A stretch of 64,000 bases of DNA from Zeugodacus cucurbitae (lineage: Eukaryota; Arthropoda; Insecta; Diptera; Tephritidae): contig NC_071669.1 in the NCBI RefSeq assembly GCF_028554725.1, positions 10,998,501-11,062,500 on the forward strand, in the 5' to 3' direction. The translations under genes and the position numbers were made by a program. How positions within the stretch are numbered: the first letter of the stretch is position 1; each line of letters opens with the position of its first letter. The notes below the pieces were generated by a model, which ran no database searches, had not been told where the DNA came from, and saw only the letters and a list, made by a program, of their open reading frames with translations. Of the stretch, positions 38,282 through 50,700 are shown piece after piece.

Positions 38282-41200
38282 TCAGAGATTCAAGTCGACC
38301 TCGGCCGCCTCCAGGTCAATGTGATTCATCGAATTCGCTGTGCTATTGAAGATTTGATTATCGGTTGTGCTATGCTCGGCGGTGCCGCCATTGCCATTGG
38401 GATCAGTGCCACGCTTCGATTTGCCACCATTGCTGCTGCCTAATAGCCAAGAGAATACTTTGTCCAAATTTCAATATTAATAAAACAGTGCATGATTTGC
38501 AGGGGTGGAGTGGCATGGTATGAATGTATGTAAGTTGGTATGTATGTATGTGTGTATGTATATATATGTATATGTAAGTGTTCGTGTTAAGTTTTTGAAT
38601 GTTTTAGATGTACTTGAGTGTGTGTGTGTTCGGCGTTTTGGGGTCTTGTAGGAGTGCTTGCAGTGAGCTGCAAGCAGTTAGCTTATACTTGGCTTGGCTT
38701 TTATGAAATTGTGGCATGAATTTGAAATTGAAATTAATCATAAATTAATAAATAAATAAATTATTTAGGCAAACGAAAGTTAGTTGAAAGAAACGACCAA
38801 CAAATTGAAAATAAAGTTCAAATTGTAGAAGTCAAAAATTTGAGTTGGTCAAAAGCGTGATAAGAATATTTAACGAAAGCAAGAAAAAGCGCACATAAAT
38901 ATCAAGCAAATTGAAGGAGAATAAGTGTATAAAAGAAAATGTTTAGAAATAATTAAAATATATAATAACAAAATAATAAAATATAATAATATATAATAAA
39001 TAAAATATATAAAAAATAAACAAAAACAAAGTTTTTTTTTAAATTAAAAACAAAAAAATAAAAAACAATAATGAAAACAATAGAACATAAAACTATTGAG
39101 TATTAGAAAAATATAAATTGCAAACAAAAAATTATATAAAAAATATTTAAATAAAAATTAGAAAAACAAAAAAAAAACATATTTTCATAAAAAAAGAGTT
39201 TAAATATAAATAATAAAAATTTATAATAAAAATACATAAAAATAAATAAATATATAAAACTAAATAAATACAAAAAAGAAAAAAAAATAAAATAATTTCA
39301 TAAAATTAAAAATCGTATAAAAACAAAAAAAAAATCAATTTAATGAAAAAAAAATGAAAATGAGAGTAAGTTCAAATAATTAAATAAAATATTAATAAAT
39401 ATGCATACATAATAAAAATAAATAAATTAAAAATAAAAATAAAAAAAGGAAAAATAAAATAATTTCATAAAATTAAAAATCTTATAAAAAACAAAAAAAA
39501 AATTAATTTACAAGAATAAAAAATAAATTAATAAAGGTATTAATAATACCATTTATTTATAACTTTTATAACTTTTTACTAAATCAAATGAAAAAAAAAA
39601 TAAAAGATAATATGTACGGATTCTAACAAAATGTTAAATAAGACATAAGGAATTAAATAAATAAATTATATAAAAGAAAAATATGAATAAAAGTAATTCA
39701 ATAAAAAAATAGTGTGAAAAAATAGTAAAAACAAGTAAGGAAAGGCTAAGTTCGGGTGCAACCGAACATTTTATACTCTCGCAAGTTATTTAGAGATTTA
39801 CCTATATTTTCGGTGAAAATTTACCCTTAGGCACTGAGTTCTTCATGTTTGATATCAGGGGCCTTGAAAAGTCATGGTTCGATTTTGACAATTTTTCCAC
39901 AAGTGATGTTACAGCTCAAATACAGTATTTGTGTAAAGTTTTATTTCGCTATCTTTATCGGTTCCTTATGTATACATTATAAAGTGAACGAATCAGAAGG
40001 ATTCAAAATTGAGTTATATGGGAAGTAGACATAGTTGTGAACCGATTTCACCCATATCACCAATGTCATCAGGGTGTCAAGAAAATACTATATACCAAAT
40101 TTCATTGAAATCTGTCGAGTAGTTCTTGAGATATGGTTTTTCACCCATAAGTGAGCGACGCCACGCCCAATTTCCATTTTGTAAAAAAAATCTCAGTGCA
40201 GCTTCCTTCTGTCATTTCTTATGTAAAATTTGGTGTTTCTGACGTTTCTTGTTAGTGAGTTAACGCACTTTTAGTAATTTTCAACATAACCTTTGTATGG
40301 GAGGTGGGCGTGGTTATTATCCGATTTCTTTCATTTTTGGACTGTATAAGGAAACGGCTAAAAGAAACGACTCCAAAAAGTTTGGTTTATATAGCTTTAT
40401 TGGTTTGCAAGATATATACAAAAAACCTAGTTGGGGGCGGGGTCACGCCAACTTTTCCAAAAAAATTACATTCAATTGTGCTCCTCCCTAATGCGATCCT
40501 ATGTTCCAAATTTGATTTTCATAACTTTATTCATGGCTTAGTTATAGCTCTTTATCGCCATTTTGTGTGCGTGCCAGTGGTCCGATTCCGCCCATCTTCG
40601 AACTTAACCTTCTTATGGTATCAAGGAACACGTGTTCCAAGTTTCATTAAGATATCTCAATTTTTACTCAAGTTACAGCTTGCACGGACGAACAGACGGA
40701 CAGACGGATTTGAACTTTACTCGTCACCCTGATCACTTTGGTATATATAACCCTATATCTAACTCGTTTAGTTTTAGGACTTACAAACAACCGTTATGTG
40801 GACAAAACTATAATACTCTCTTGGCAACTTTTGTTGCGAGAGTATAAAAATTAGAAGGTACTTCGATTCTTGTACACCTTGATACTTGCAACAACGAAAT
40901 ATTTTACATTATGTACTCAGTACTTGCGACATTCATAAATATTGACCTCGATATTTGCGACAAGACCTTGTTATTTTTGGTAAAGGTTCCTTAGTTTGAA
41001 TAAATTTCTGAGAAACCCAGATGCATGTTGAGAAATTTCGATTAGTTTTAACTGACGATTTGTGTAGATCGTTTTCATAATCACAAGAAAAAATTTACAT
41101 TGCTAACAATAAAAGAGAAAGTTGGCATTTTAAGGAAACAATGGCATTACGGAAAGAACGGCAAAAATCAGTAAAGAAATATTAATTTGATAATCATAGT

Positions 41201-44200
41201 GTAAAATTAATGGTTATTGGGAAATCATTGAGTACACGCTCAAAGCGATTGGCTGTGTTTGGCTTTATTTGAAGAATGGTTTCACAAAACATTTGTTCCA
41301 GAGGCTTGTAGATTTTTTGTTTCAAAAAATTTCTCTATCAATAATATAAAATTATAAAATCCCTTAAAACTTCAGGTAAAAGAGTTTCTCCGTGGCGAAA
41401 ATCTTCTCGAAAAGGCAATTTTAATTATTGATAGTGCCAAAGACCCCAAAAAGGAGAGTTAAAGAGTAATGATGGTCAAATATTGGTAATGTGCCTTAAA
41501 AATAATATTAATTCCACAAAAAAAATTAAATTAAATTAAAATTAATTGCATAACAAGCCACTTCGTTCAACGAGGAAAAATTGTCGATGAGCTCGATTTT
41601 CATTACGTACAAGAATCGCGGTAATGCTGTAGTATTTTTTACTATTTTCTTTATTATTTTACTTTCTATTTTTGTTTATTACTATTTTCTTTACATGAGT
41701 ATAATTGTTAATAAATTTTAATTAAAAAAAAAATTAAAATATTTTACTTTAACAACAACTAAAATAAATAATTTAAATAATAATAAAACATTAAGATTAA
41801 AAGTACAGAAATTGTCGTAGCGATTATAAAAAAAAAATATTAAATAAAATACAAACAATTTAAAAATTAATTAATTAAAAGAAAAAGGTTATAAAAATTA
41901 GAAATTCATTTTATAATTAAAGAGAAAAAATCAAAATAAATAATAGAAAAAAAAATAGAAATTTTATAATTAAAGAGAAAAAAATCAAAATACATAATAG
42001 AAAAAAAATAGAAATTTTATAATTTAAGAGAAAAAAATCAAAATAAATAATAGAAAAAAATAGAAAAAATTATATCATGTAAATTAATTAAAAGAAAGAA
42101 AAAAATAATAGTAGTAACCAAATAAACCAAGAATAAAAAAAGTTGTAAACAAAAATAATAAAAAAATATTTTGAGTTAAAAAAAATTAAAATTTATTGTT
42201 TTTTAAATGAGCGCTTGAGTATTTTACAAGTTATGTTCATATGTATAACAACTGGGGGGTGTTGTGAAAATGGTGCTTTCATTCACGGCGAGTTTTCATT
42301 GTACATACAGAATATTTATTAGTGAAGTGGGAAGTATAATGACTGAGAGCGATGGCAAATACAAACCCAAGCTACACGAGTATGCAAGTAGAAAATTTAT
42401 AAACGATAGTTATAACCTGCAAATGCAGTACGAAACTATGTTAAAACAAAAACAATAAAGAAAAATCCACAAGATTTTTTTCGATATACGACTAATGTGC
42501 GCATTTGTTGTAATTACGGCTTGAGAGCCACCACGTATGAGCGCTCTCGTAGCTCGATAACATTTATTTGCTTATGATTTATTTATTTATTTTTGTTTTA
42601 TTGTTGTTTATCTAGCTGTGATGCCCATTTCATATACCACTGCACTTTTTGTTGCCAGTTGTTGCAACGATTTCGCTTATTTCCAGTTCGTACGTACAAC
42701 ACACAGTCAAATAGATTTGTTGTTGTTAATTAGAGTGCTTTGACACTTACCGCCGGTAAAACAGAGACAACCTTCATCATCGCTGCGCGAATCACGACGT
42801 GAATTCTTTAATTCTTTATTCATTTCATTTATGCAACGCTGGTAGTAATCGTAATCCTTTAAATACCACACGGGCGGCCAACGGTGCTCACGTAAATACT
42901 CTTGATTATCCTGATGCAGTGCTTTGAGGCCTTTGAGTGAGAATTTACAAATCTTATTGTAATTGACGCACAGGTAAGACATACACCATTCGGCCAATTG
43001 ATGGGCATTATGCAGCTGGAGGGGGGATATAGAAGTGAGAAATACAATAATGATTGGAGATAACAAACATATTATGTAAGGCAACTGGTTATACTTCTAG
43101 TTGTCATACATAGTAGCTATGTTAGAAGTAGAAAGAGTCCCTCCTTCATACTCACCTTCACTGGCTCCAACAATTTGAGACAATGATCGACTGTCTCATT
43201 CGTTTCATTCTGCGATATCATCGTTAAGTCTTCAATCACACGACACTCAACCAAATTCAGTAATCTTGGCAAACACAGACGATTTGCTAATTCCAAAAGA
43301 TTCAAACATTTATCTGCTGAAATTGGAGGTATTTCATCTGTGTACAAATAGCAGAGTAACTTGTGAAACGTATAGATCGTGACGCCGGGAAAGACGATCT
43401 GTGAAAAGGATAAAATTTTACATTTCTCTTCACTTAGATCGTTTTCACATGGGCATTTTTTGTCGCGGCAATTCTTAGTTTTATAGGAGAGGGGGCGACC
43501 AAGGGAAGCGAGAGAGAGAGAAATTCTCCTCTCTTCGTCGCCCCCTCTCCTATAAAACTAAGAATTACCGCGACAAAAATTGCCCGTGTGAAAACGGTCT
43601 TATATGACTATGCTCGTATACTCACCACACTTGAGTGCGCCTCACGAAAGTCGCCGGCCAACATGGCGCGCATAACATCACAGCGTGCAACTAAAATGGC
43701 GCGATGTGCTTTCATCTGGCCATCATCCAGCTCAAAGGTGACATCACTAAAACAGCCATCGCCAATACAATGCTTCTCCATATTCTCTTTAATGCTCTGT
43801 GGTGAATAAAAAGTGGTTTTATATGATACGAAGGGGTTTCAAGAGAAATAGAGAGTGATAGAGTGGGAGAGAGAGAGGGAGTGAAAAAGAGAGTAATAGA
43901 GATAGTTAGAGTGAGCGAGAGAGTGTGAGAGAGAAAGAGTGATACGAGATAGATAGAGTGGGAGTGAAAAAGAGAGTAATAGAGATAGTTAGAGTGAGCG
44001 AGAGAGTGTAATAGAGACAGAGAGTGAAAGAGAGAGATAGAGTGGGAGAAAGAGAGGGAGTGAAAAAGAGAGTAATAGAGATAGTTAGAGTGAGCGAGAG
44101 AGTGTGATAGAGACAGAGAGTGAAAGAGAGAGAGAGAGAGTGAGAAAATGAAAACGAGTGTGAGTAGGAAAGGGAGTGAAAAATAGAGTTAAACTTACAA

Positions 44201-47200
44201 GACAAAAATGTTGATTCGGTTCATCGTTTAAACTGGCTAAAAGTGTTTGTGGCTTGGAAAGTAATACAGTCAATTGAGGCAGTTCTAAGAAATCAGCAGC
44301 TTGTTTAACTTCCTGTAAATACATATAAGTAAAATCACTTTCCGCTTTCCTGCACTCAATTTACTTCAAAAATTACCTGCAAATTGTGAAATTCTCTTTC
44401 AATTGTGCCGGTATAAATGAATTGCAGACACTGTTGCAGCGCTTGTGGCGTTATCAGTTTTGTCAGTGTGACAATTGTTTGTGTAACATTAATGCCACGC
44501 GTATTTTCCATCTGCACTAAGCGTATATTTTGGAATATGGGATGATGCAGGTCCTTATAGAGATCACTGGGCTTTTTGGTTTCGATTAGCGGTAAGGCCT
44601 GATAGCTGGAACGTCGTTTCAGCTGTTCCCACATTCTAAAAATAACAAACGCAGAAGCTTAGTATATATTATAGCTAATGATATGATTATTAATACCTCT
44701 GTGTACGCGATTCATGCCTTATGAGGCACTCAGTGTCGTCATTAAAGTCCGCAGTGGTCGCTTCGCCAAATGTGGAACTCACCTAGGATGGTAAATAATT
44801 AATATGCTGTGTTAAATATACAGAGGAATGCTTTTAAAACAATTTTAAACTCGAATTAAAACTTGGAAATTATCAAGAGACTAGAAATAGACACAAAATA
44901 AAAACTCTTCCTACTCATGGAAGGGCTCAACAGATTGTACATACTTTACAAATTGTATAATATTATCAAAATTAAAACTGTTCCCACCTATGCGAGTTTA
45001 ATTTGAGACTGTAATGGCTCAACAGATTGTATATACTTTACAAATTGTATAATATTGACAAAATAAAAACTGTTCCCACCTATGTGAGTTTAATTTGTGA
45101 TTGTAATGGCTCAATGAATTTTATATACTTAACAAATTAAATAATATTGACAAAATAAAAACTGTTCCCACCTATGTGAACTTCAGTTGAGACTGCAATG
45201 GCGCATTAAATTGTATATACTTAACAAATTGCATAACACATTCTATATATGTAAAATTTACAATTATACCAAAGCGTATTATTGATTTTCAAGGCATTTA
45301 TGGAGCATTTGAAAGGTAAAACTGTTCCTAGTTAATACAAGAATTATTTATTTGTTCAAATTTCTTTTTCTAATAGCATTAGCGTGTCAAACAAAATACA
45401 TTAAAGTATTTTTTACAAACTTTCTTGGCTAAATTAACTGTTCCCAGTTATTCTACTTCGACACTAGAATAAAATTTTTTATGAAATTACAAACATTTTC
45501 TGAATTTTTCAGTCACCCGACCCGCCCCGAATTGATATTTTGAAGCTCCATATTCATAATTGAATTCATTACTTTCCAGTCTTACTCACCATACTCGATT
45601 CACTACTACTCCTACCACCCATATCGGTTAGTTCTGTATTGAGTAGCCGATAAAAGATGTTCGACGCAGCAGCGAGCATAAACCGATGCACCGGAAATTT
45701 ACTCGCACCCACCACCAGTATGAGATCCGTGTGGGTTTGTGAAATCAACATGTTGTACATGTCTTGTCTGTAATTGCCCACCACAACGGTGACTTCGGGT
45801 GGTGGCGGTTTGGGTGGTCGGAATGGTGCCTGCAGCAATGGTTTTTGCACTTTCTTCAAATTCGTCATCCAGAAACGTTGCTGTCGGCGCGCAATCAACG
45901 CCGAACGTATGGCATTCTCGAACACCTCATTCACACCGAAATATGTGAAGACGCTCGTTTCATAGTAGGCAACGCCCAGCTCTTTTGCAACGGCACGCGC
46001 CTCATCCGGCATAACGAGGTCGCTTTTCAGTGCAGCGCTGTTACAAAAATTAGTGACTTATTCGAAAGTTTAAGCTTTAAATACAATTAATTTACCGTAC
46101 GAAGGTACTACGTTCGCCAAAGTATGAGAGATACGTTTCGTCGCGATACATATAACGTAAATCGTTTTTGCAACCCACCAAAATGACGGGCACATCTGGA
46201 CAGAAACGACGTATCTCCGGATACCACATTGCTTTGCAATTGCGTAACGATATGGGGCTGGCAATGGAGAAGCATAGCAGTACGACATCCGATCTATGGG
46301 AAGGGAAATGGGTACAGTTAGTAAGGTTTATAAACAAATTAGATTAATTTATCGCTTGATATTTTTTTTCTTTACCGCCCATAAGCAAATCTACGATCCT
46401 TGTCATGATCGCCAAATGTGTCCCAGAGGCGTAATGAAACATTTACGCCATCCACTACCTCCCACGAGCGTTCCAGTACCTATAAAATTGTAGGGTTTTA
46501 TTAGAAATCGTTGATATTTATTTAAAAATAGTAGTAAGTATACATTCGTAGATTATATGTATTTCTAAATTTCCTACAACTTCTAAATGACAAATATTAA
46601 CTATTGACCCTGTGGACGGAATGTTAGACCTAAAAGTGTGTCACTATTTTCAAAAATACATCTAAATAAGTTTACTACTATGTTTGGTTCGTATTTTAGT
46701 GCTTTAAAAAACTGTTCCCATTTTTAAATAAACTCTTTTCATGTTTTAATCTTTGAATTTTGATGTCAGTACAAGTTATGTAGACACTTTATGGCAAAAT
46801 TATTTATTTTAAAACATAAGTAACTGTTCCCACCGAAAAATTACTTCCTAAAACTTTTAATTTTTAGTTCTGAATTTTAGCTAAAAGTGTCTTACTACTT
46901 TGAAAAAATACTTTTAAATAAGTCTACTACTATTTAAGATACAAGTTGAGATTGTAGTTTTATGCAATTAAGGGATAGAAGTATCAAAACTCATAAATTA
47001 AAATTTAGAAAAATTTATTTCAGTACTTTAAACTGCTTAGTATATACCATATTAATTTTTTTTAAGAAATGAATGTCTGCAGCGTATTTTAGTGCTTTAA
47101 AAAACTGTTCCCATTTTTAAATAAACTGTTCCCATGTGTCACTCACCGAATTTAGATGTCAGTACTAGTTATGGAGACAATTTATGGCAAAATAATTTGT

Positions 47201-47743
47201 TTTAAAACGTAAATAACTGTTCCCACTTTTGAAAATAATGATTCAACATTCTTTAAAATCACTTGGGAGTACTCTTTAAATTATTTCACACACAAAACGT
47301 TGAAAGTATTTAGCAAGGAACACTATACCAACTGTACTCAGCTCATATAAAAAAAGTTTCACTGAAATACACTATAAAGTGAAACCTCTCTTAGACGAAC
47401 ACTCATCGGCGAGAGATTTTTGTCTGTTCAAGAGAGGTGTCAGATCATTTATTCTAAAAATTTAACTTAGTGAGTGAAAAAATTTGACGAGTTGTTCGTC
47501 AAATAGAGCTGTCCGTTATGAGAGGTTTCCCTGTATATGCATAATAGTACATATTTTACTTACATCCTTGTAGATGCGATACTGATCGATTGCCCAAACA
47601 GTGGGCACATGTGTTGATAGTAATTGTGACAGCGAAACATGTTTATTGCATGCGCGGGCGCAAATTAAACGCGTCTTCCCCACGGCAGTATCACCGACCA
47701 GCACGCACTTGACTAATTCCTGATGTGGCTGCTCGTTGTCCAT
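38282..47743 (-). CDS. RhoBTB: RhoBTB: atypical Rho GTPase with two BTB domains
   Basis: RhoBTB proteins are large atypical GTPases that act as Cullin-3 ubiquitin-ligase adaptors. Coding exons in order: 47743-47564, 46479-46376, 46293-46096, 46037-45590, 44782-44697, 44635-44377, 44312-44199, 43796-43626, 43398-43156, 43015-42751, 38439-38282. Phases all match and give 741 codons, close to the roughly 745 I recall for the fly protein. P-loop GDTAVGKT at 17-24; switch II DTFGDHDKDRRFAYGRSDV from 80, lacking the usual catalytic Gln as in human RhoBTB; GCKND at 135-139 in the NKxD position. A proline-rich linker (APFRPPKPPPPE) precedes BTB1 (from about 264). BTB2 starts near 475 (CFSDVTFELDDGQMKAHRAI). 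The RhoBTB C-terminal block REHRWPPVWYLKDYDYYQR follows. There is no CAAX box. The last exon is 4.3 kb away; the acceptor CTATTAG|GC is preferred over an in-frame one 18 bases upstream (ACAAAG|TA) because of its pyrimidine tract. Confidence 0.93.
38930..39720. repeat. A+T low-complexity tract
   Basis: AAATAAA/AATAATA-type sequence with internal near-duplicates, e.g. TAAAATAATTTCATAAAATT at about 39290 and 39458. Confidence 0.75.
39730..40849 (+). mobile_element. Helentron/HINE-like repeat, family E, most complete copy
   Basis: It starts AACAAGTAAGGAAAGG, then the hairpin GTTCGGGTGCAACCGAAC, then TTTTATACTCTCGCAA. The last 16 bases are the exact inverse, TTGCGAGAGTATAAAA. A GACGGACAGACGG stretch near 40690 is a (GTCY)n-type microsatellite. 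It is 1.1 kb with no coding capacity. The pattern of one end hairpin plus subterminal inverted repeats is that of Helentron-associated elements. Confidence 0.72.
41500..42190. repeat. A+T low-complexity tract with ~60 bp repeats
   Basis: GAAATTTTATAATTAAAGAG and AAAAATCAAAATAAATAATAG recur three times near 41900-42060. Confidence 0.7.
42270..42458 (+). CDS. Possible small ORF antisense in RhoBTB intron
   Basis: A 62-codon frame from ATG at 42270, or 39 codons from ATG at 42339 (MTESDGKYKPKLHEYASRK onward). Its base composition is more balanced than the surrounding AT-rich intron, and its stop overlaps an AATAAA. I do not recognise the protein. It could be a stray exon, a processed fragment or chance. 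Confidence 0.2.
   Translation: MVLSFTASFHCTYRIFISEVGSIMTESDGKYKPKLHEYASRKFINDSYNLQMQYETMLKQKQ
43437..43599. mobile_element. Foldback MITE, 163 bp, in a RhoBTB intron
   Basis: Two ~63 bp arms (43437-43499 and 43537-43599) are inverted copies with four differences, e.g. CTTAGTTTTATAGGAGAGGG against its complement. They are separated by 37 GA/CT-rich bases. TTA flanks both sides (43434-43436, 43600-43602), as in PIF/Harbinger-type insertions. The arms can form a long hairpin in RNA. The superfamily is inferred from the TTA site. Confidence 0.75.
43848..44190. repeat. GA-rich microsatellite with a ~110 bp higher-order repeat
   Basis: AGTGAAAAAGAGAGTAATAG, AGATAGTTAGAGTGAGCGAG and AGAGTGTGA recur three times within GAGA-type sequence in a 402 bp RhoBTB intron. 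The intron begins right after at the donor 44198. Confidence 0.8.
44926..45240. repeat. 92 bp tandem repeat, about 3.5 units
   Basis: GGCTCAACAGATTGTATATAC, ACAAATTGTATAATATTGAC and AAAACTGTTCCCACCTATG repeat with an exact 92 bp step (44926, 45018, 45110, 45202). It sits in the RhoBTB intron 44783-45589. Confidence 0.85.
46560..47235. repeat. Ancient ~393 bp duplication in RhoBTB intron 1
   Basis: GTATTTTAGTGCTTTAAAAA through AACTGTTCCCA at 46691-46833 recurs at 47084-47226 (offset 393-394). A second pair, AAAGTGTGTCACTATTTTC near 46632 and AAAGTGTCTTACTACTTTG near 46884, shows another internal duplication. Confidence 0.75.
47377..47533. mobile_element. pogo-like MITE, 157 bp, in RhoBTB intron 1
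   Basis: The left end GTGAAACCTCTCTTAGACG and the right end TATGAGAGGTTTCCCTG are inverted relatives, with TA at both borders. It ends only 30 bases from the donor of RhoBTB exon 1. Confidence 0.65.
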
Positions 47744-50700
47744 GTTGCCATTGCACGTTAAACGACAAACTGTGCGCAAAGAAACTGGCTAACGTTTGTA
47801 GAAGCCAAAGGTGCAGCACTAAATCAACTTAGAGCAGAGATCTGCTGCTCTCCACAACAATATAGGCGCTTAAATATGTACTCGTATGTGCATATGTGTG
47901 TATGTGCTAACAAATTGACGGCGACGACGACAACGACGACGATGAGGATGACGTCGACAGACTGCGTTCGAGTGTACTGTCGAGTACACTGTCTATGAAT
48001 AGAGATGAATTGATGGTTGAATTGAATTGAATTGATTGAAATGCTGCTAAGTCGGTTGCTTGCTGTTGTTGTTGCTGTTGCTGTTACTGTTGCTATTGTA
48101 GTTTGAGTAGTTATTTGTTGACTATTTATATATCAGTGGCTTGTTTGTTGGTTTGTTATCTTTTAATTGTAGGCAGGCTAACGGGCAGGCAGGCAGGCAA
48201 ACAGGAGGGCGAACGTATGCGCTTACACAGTTGAGTCTTGTAATTAGCAAAGCTGTAACGAGTAGAAAAACAAAAACGAAATGAGAACAAATTTAGTAAA
48301 AATAAAGATATATGATTATATTCAGCTGTGCGACAACTTGAAAGCCATCAAATAAATGTATGCAAATGTATGTCCATCATTAGTGAGATAAATGCGCGCA
48401 TTAGTGGAATTATGCGCTCGCTTGTAACCAACTACCGGCAGCACCACATGACGTATGAGTAACAATTTAGTGGCAATCAAACATTTCATACTACGCGTAG
48501 TGTAGAGCCTCAAGCGCATTCACTTTGTATGTCAGTCACATGTAAGGCATTGCATTTGGTTGTAGAAATTTCTACGATTTGTGCTTTGTTTGTGTGACCT
48601 CTAATATGCAGCAGTGGGTGGCACAGGTGGGTGGACCAATTGTGGGCGTGTGTGACTGTGTGGTTCGTCGGGCGTAAACACTGTCAGGAATTGGGTTGTA
48701 AATCATTAAATTAATTGAAATTCAAACTTATGAATACCTAAAATAAAAAACGAGGTGAGTTGAGGTGAATTTTGAAATGTGCATAGTGGAAAATTCAAAT
48801 GCTGAAATTTTTTTATTGGAACAATATAACGGTAGTATAAACTATAATTAAAAACATTGAATTTTTTTAGAGGTGAGTTAGGGTGAATGTTGAAATGTTC
48901 ATGGTGGAAAATTTTGAGGTGAAATTTTCTTATTGTAACAAAATAACGGTAGTCTCAACTGAAATTAAAAATAATGAATGAGGTGAGTTGAGGTGAATTT
49001 TGAAATGTGCATGGTGGAAAATTTTGAGGTGAAATTTTCTTATTGTAACAAAATAACGGTAGTCTCAACTGGAATAAAAAATAATGAATTTTGAAGTGAG
49101 GTGAGTTGAGGTGAATTTTGAAATGTGCATGGTGGAAAATTTTGAGGTGAAATTTTCTTATTGTAACAAAATAACGGTAGTCTCAACTGGAATTAAAAAT
49201 AATGAATTTTGAGGTGAGGTGAATTTTGAAATGTGCATGGTGGAAAATTCAAATGGTGATTTTCTTTATTGGAATAATATAATGGTAGTCTAAACTATAA
49301 TTAAAAATATTGAACTTTCTTATAGGTGAGTTGGGGTGTATTTTGAAATATGCGTGGCATGCGAAACTAATAATTTAGCTCCTGTGGCAGTTAAAGTGCC
49401 TTAAATAATAAACATGTATTAAAAAAGTAATTATATCGAATTATGCATAACGGATCGTGGGATGTTCAAAAAATAACAGGAATTCTAAAATTTAAAATTT
49501 AACGTTTCCTCTCTCCAAACGTCTAAAGTTTTAAAAATGCCCGTTATTTTTTTAAAACAACTCGTATATAAAAGATTTTTGAAAAACCAACCCTAGCGCC
49601 ATCTAGTGAGTTTATTTAATTTGTTATTCAAAACTTGTAGTAGGAATATCCAAGGATATTTTTGGAGATTGAGGATCGAAATTATTATTTTTTAACCAGT
49701 TCCAATTCGAAGCACACTGATTTTTTAAGTGGATTAAAATTCGACTTTTTATAAAATCCAGCCAGCGCTCTCTAGGCTTGATCATATCAACTCAAAATTT
49801 ATTGTTATACTCAGAAGACTAGAAGACTATACATTTACTTCCTACTTTTCTTCGGTTTGCGCGCAAGTCATGAATGTTCGCAAATGTCATGAAAGTCAGC
49901 GATGAGATTTCGAAGTTGTTCATCTCTATTTCGAATATCGAAGGGGATTGCTAAGCTAATGCTGGTATGGAAAAAATAATTGAGGTTCGTCTGTAGCCTC
50001 TTCGACGATATGATTACTTTGAAAAAAGTATAAAGATTAGAAAAATTAATAATGAAATAATTTAAAATATAAAATAATAAGAAAAGAAAGAAAGTTCTGG
50101 ATTTTAAGGCTTTCAGATGCACTAAAAAAAGTTCTAAAACTTTTTAAATTTCCATAAAATATTTCTCACAGTGCAATTCTTTAGACGTCTGTATACTTAT
50201 GAGTGATTTATTACTTATCATTAATTATATTGTTTCAGTATACAATTTTACGAATTTTTATTTTTAGTTTTTTTCAAAAACCCTCTACCACAAAATGATA
50301 TTTATAGCACTTTTTATTGGCCAAACGCAGTGCTAAAACGCTTTAAAACAAACAATAAATACCAGCTCGAAACACGAAAAGGTTAATAGTTGACCACCCT
50401 TAACGGTAACGGTATTGGCGCTGGCGTCGCAACGTTCAGCTAGTCGATTTTATGACTTTTTGTATTGCGCTTGTTTATTGGTTGTTTAATTTGATGTCTG
50501 ACAGCCGAAATTCCGCTTACGTATGGCGCCAGTCTGTGCCATTGTGTACTTTCCTTAGTCTAGTATAATGCTTCCTACCACAAAAGTTGATCAGTTGCGC
50601 CTAGGTGAAATGGCTTTTAAGGAGGAGGGTTCGCAAATAAATTCTATTTAAAAATGGTAAAGAATATCCGAAAGCAAGGCTAAAGCTTTTACAAATATTA

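Larger units (their letters stand above)
38440..42750. other. Last RhoBTB intron, 4.3 kb
   Basis: It contains (TATG)n near 38530-38575, a long A+T tract (38930-39720), a Helentron-like repeat (39730-40849), another A+T tract (41500-42190) and a small plus-strand frame near 42270. Nothing is recognised in 40850-41500 or 42460-42750. Confidence 0.65.

Noticed and set aside
40297..40732. Frames of 64 and 142 codons in the Helentron-like repeat
   Set aside because: The repeat copies at 590 and 62780 do not keep these frames, so they are not coding.
43906..44205. Serine/leucine-rich 99-codon minus-strand frame
   Set aside because: It is a translation of the GA-rich microsatellite.
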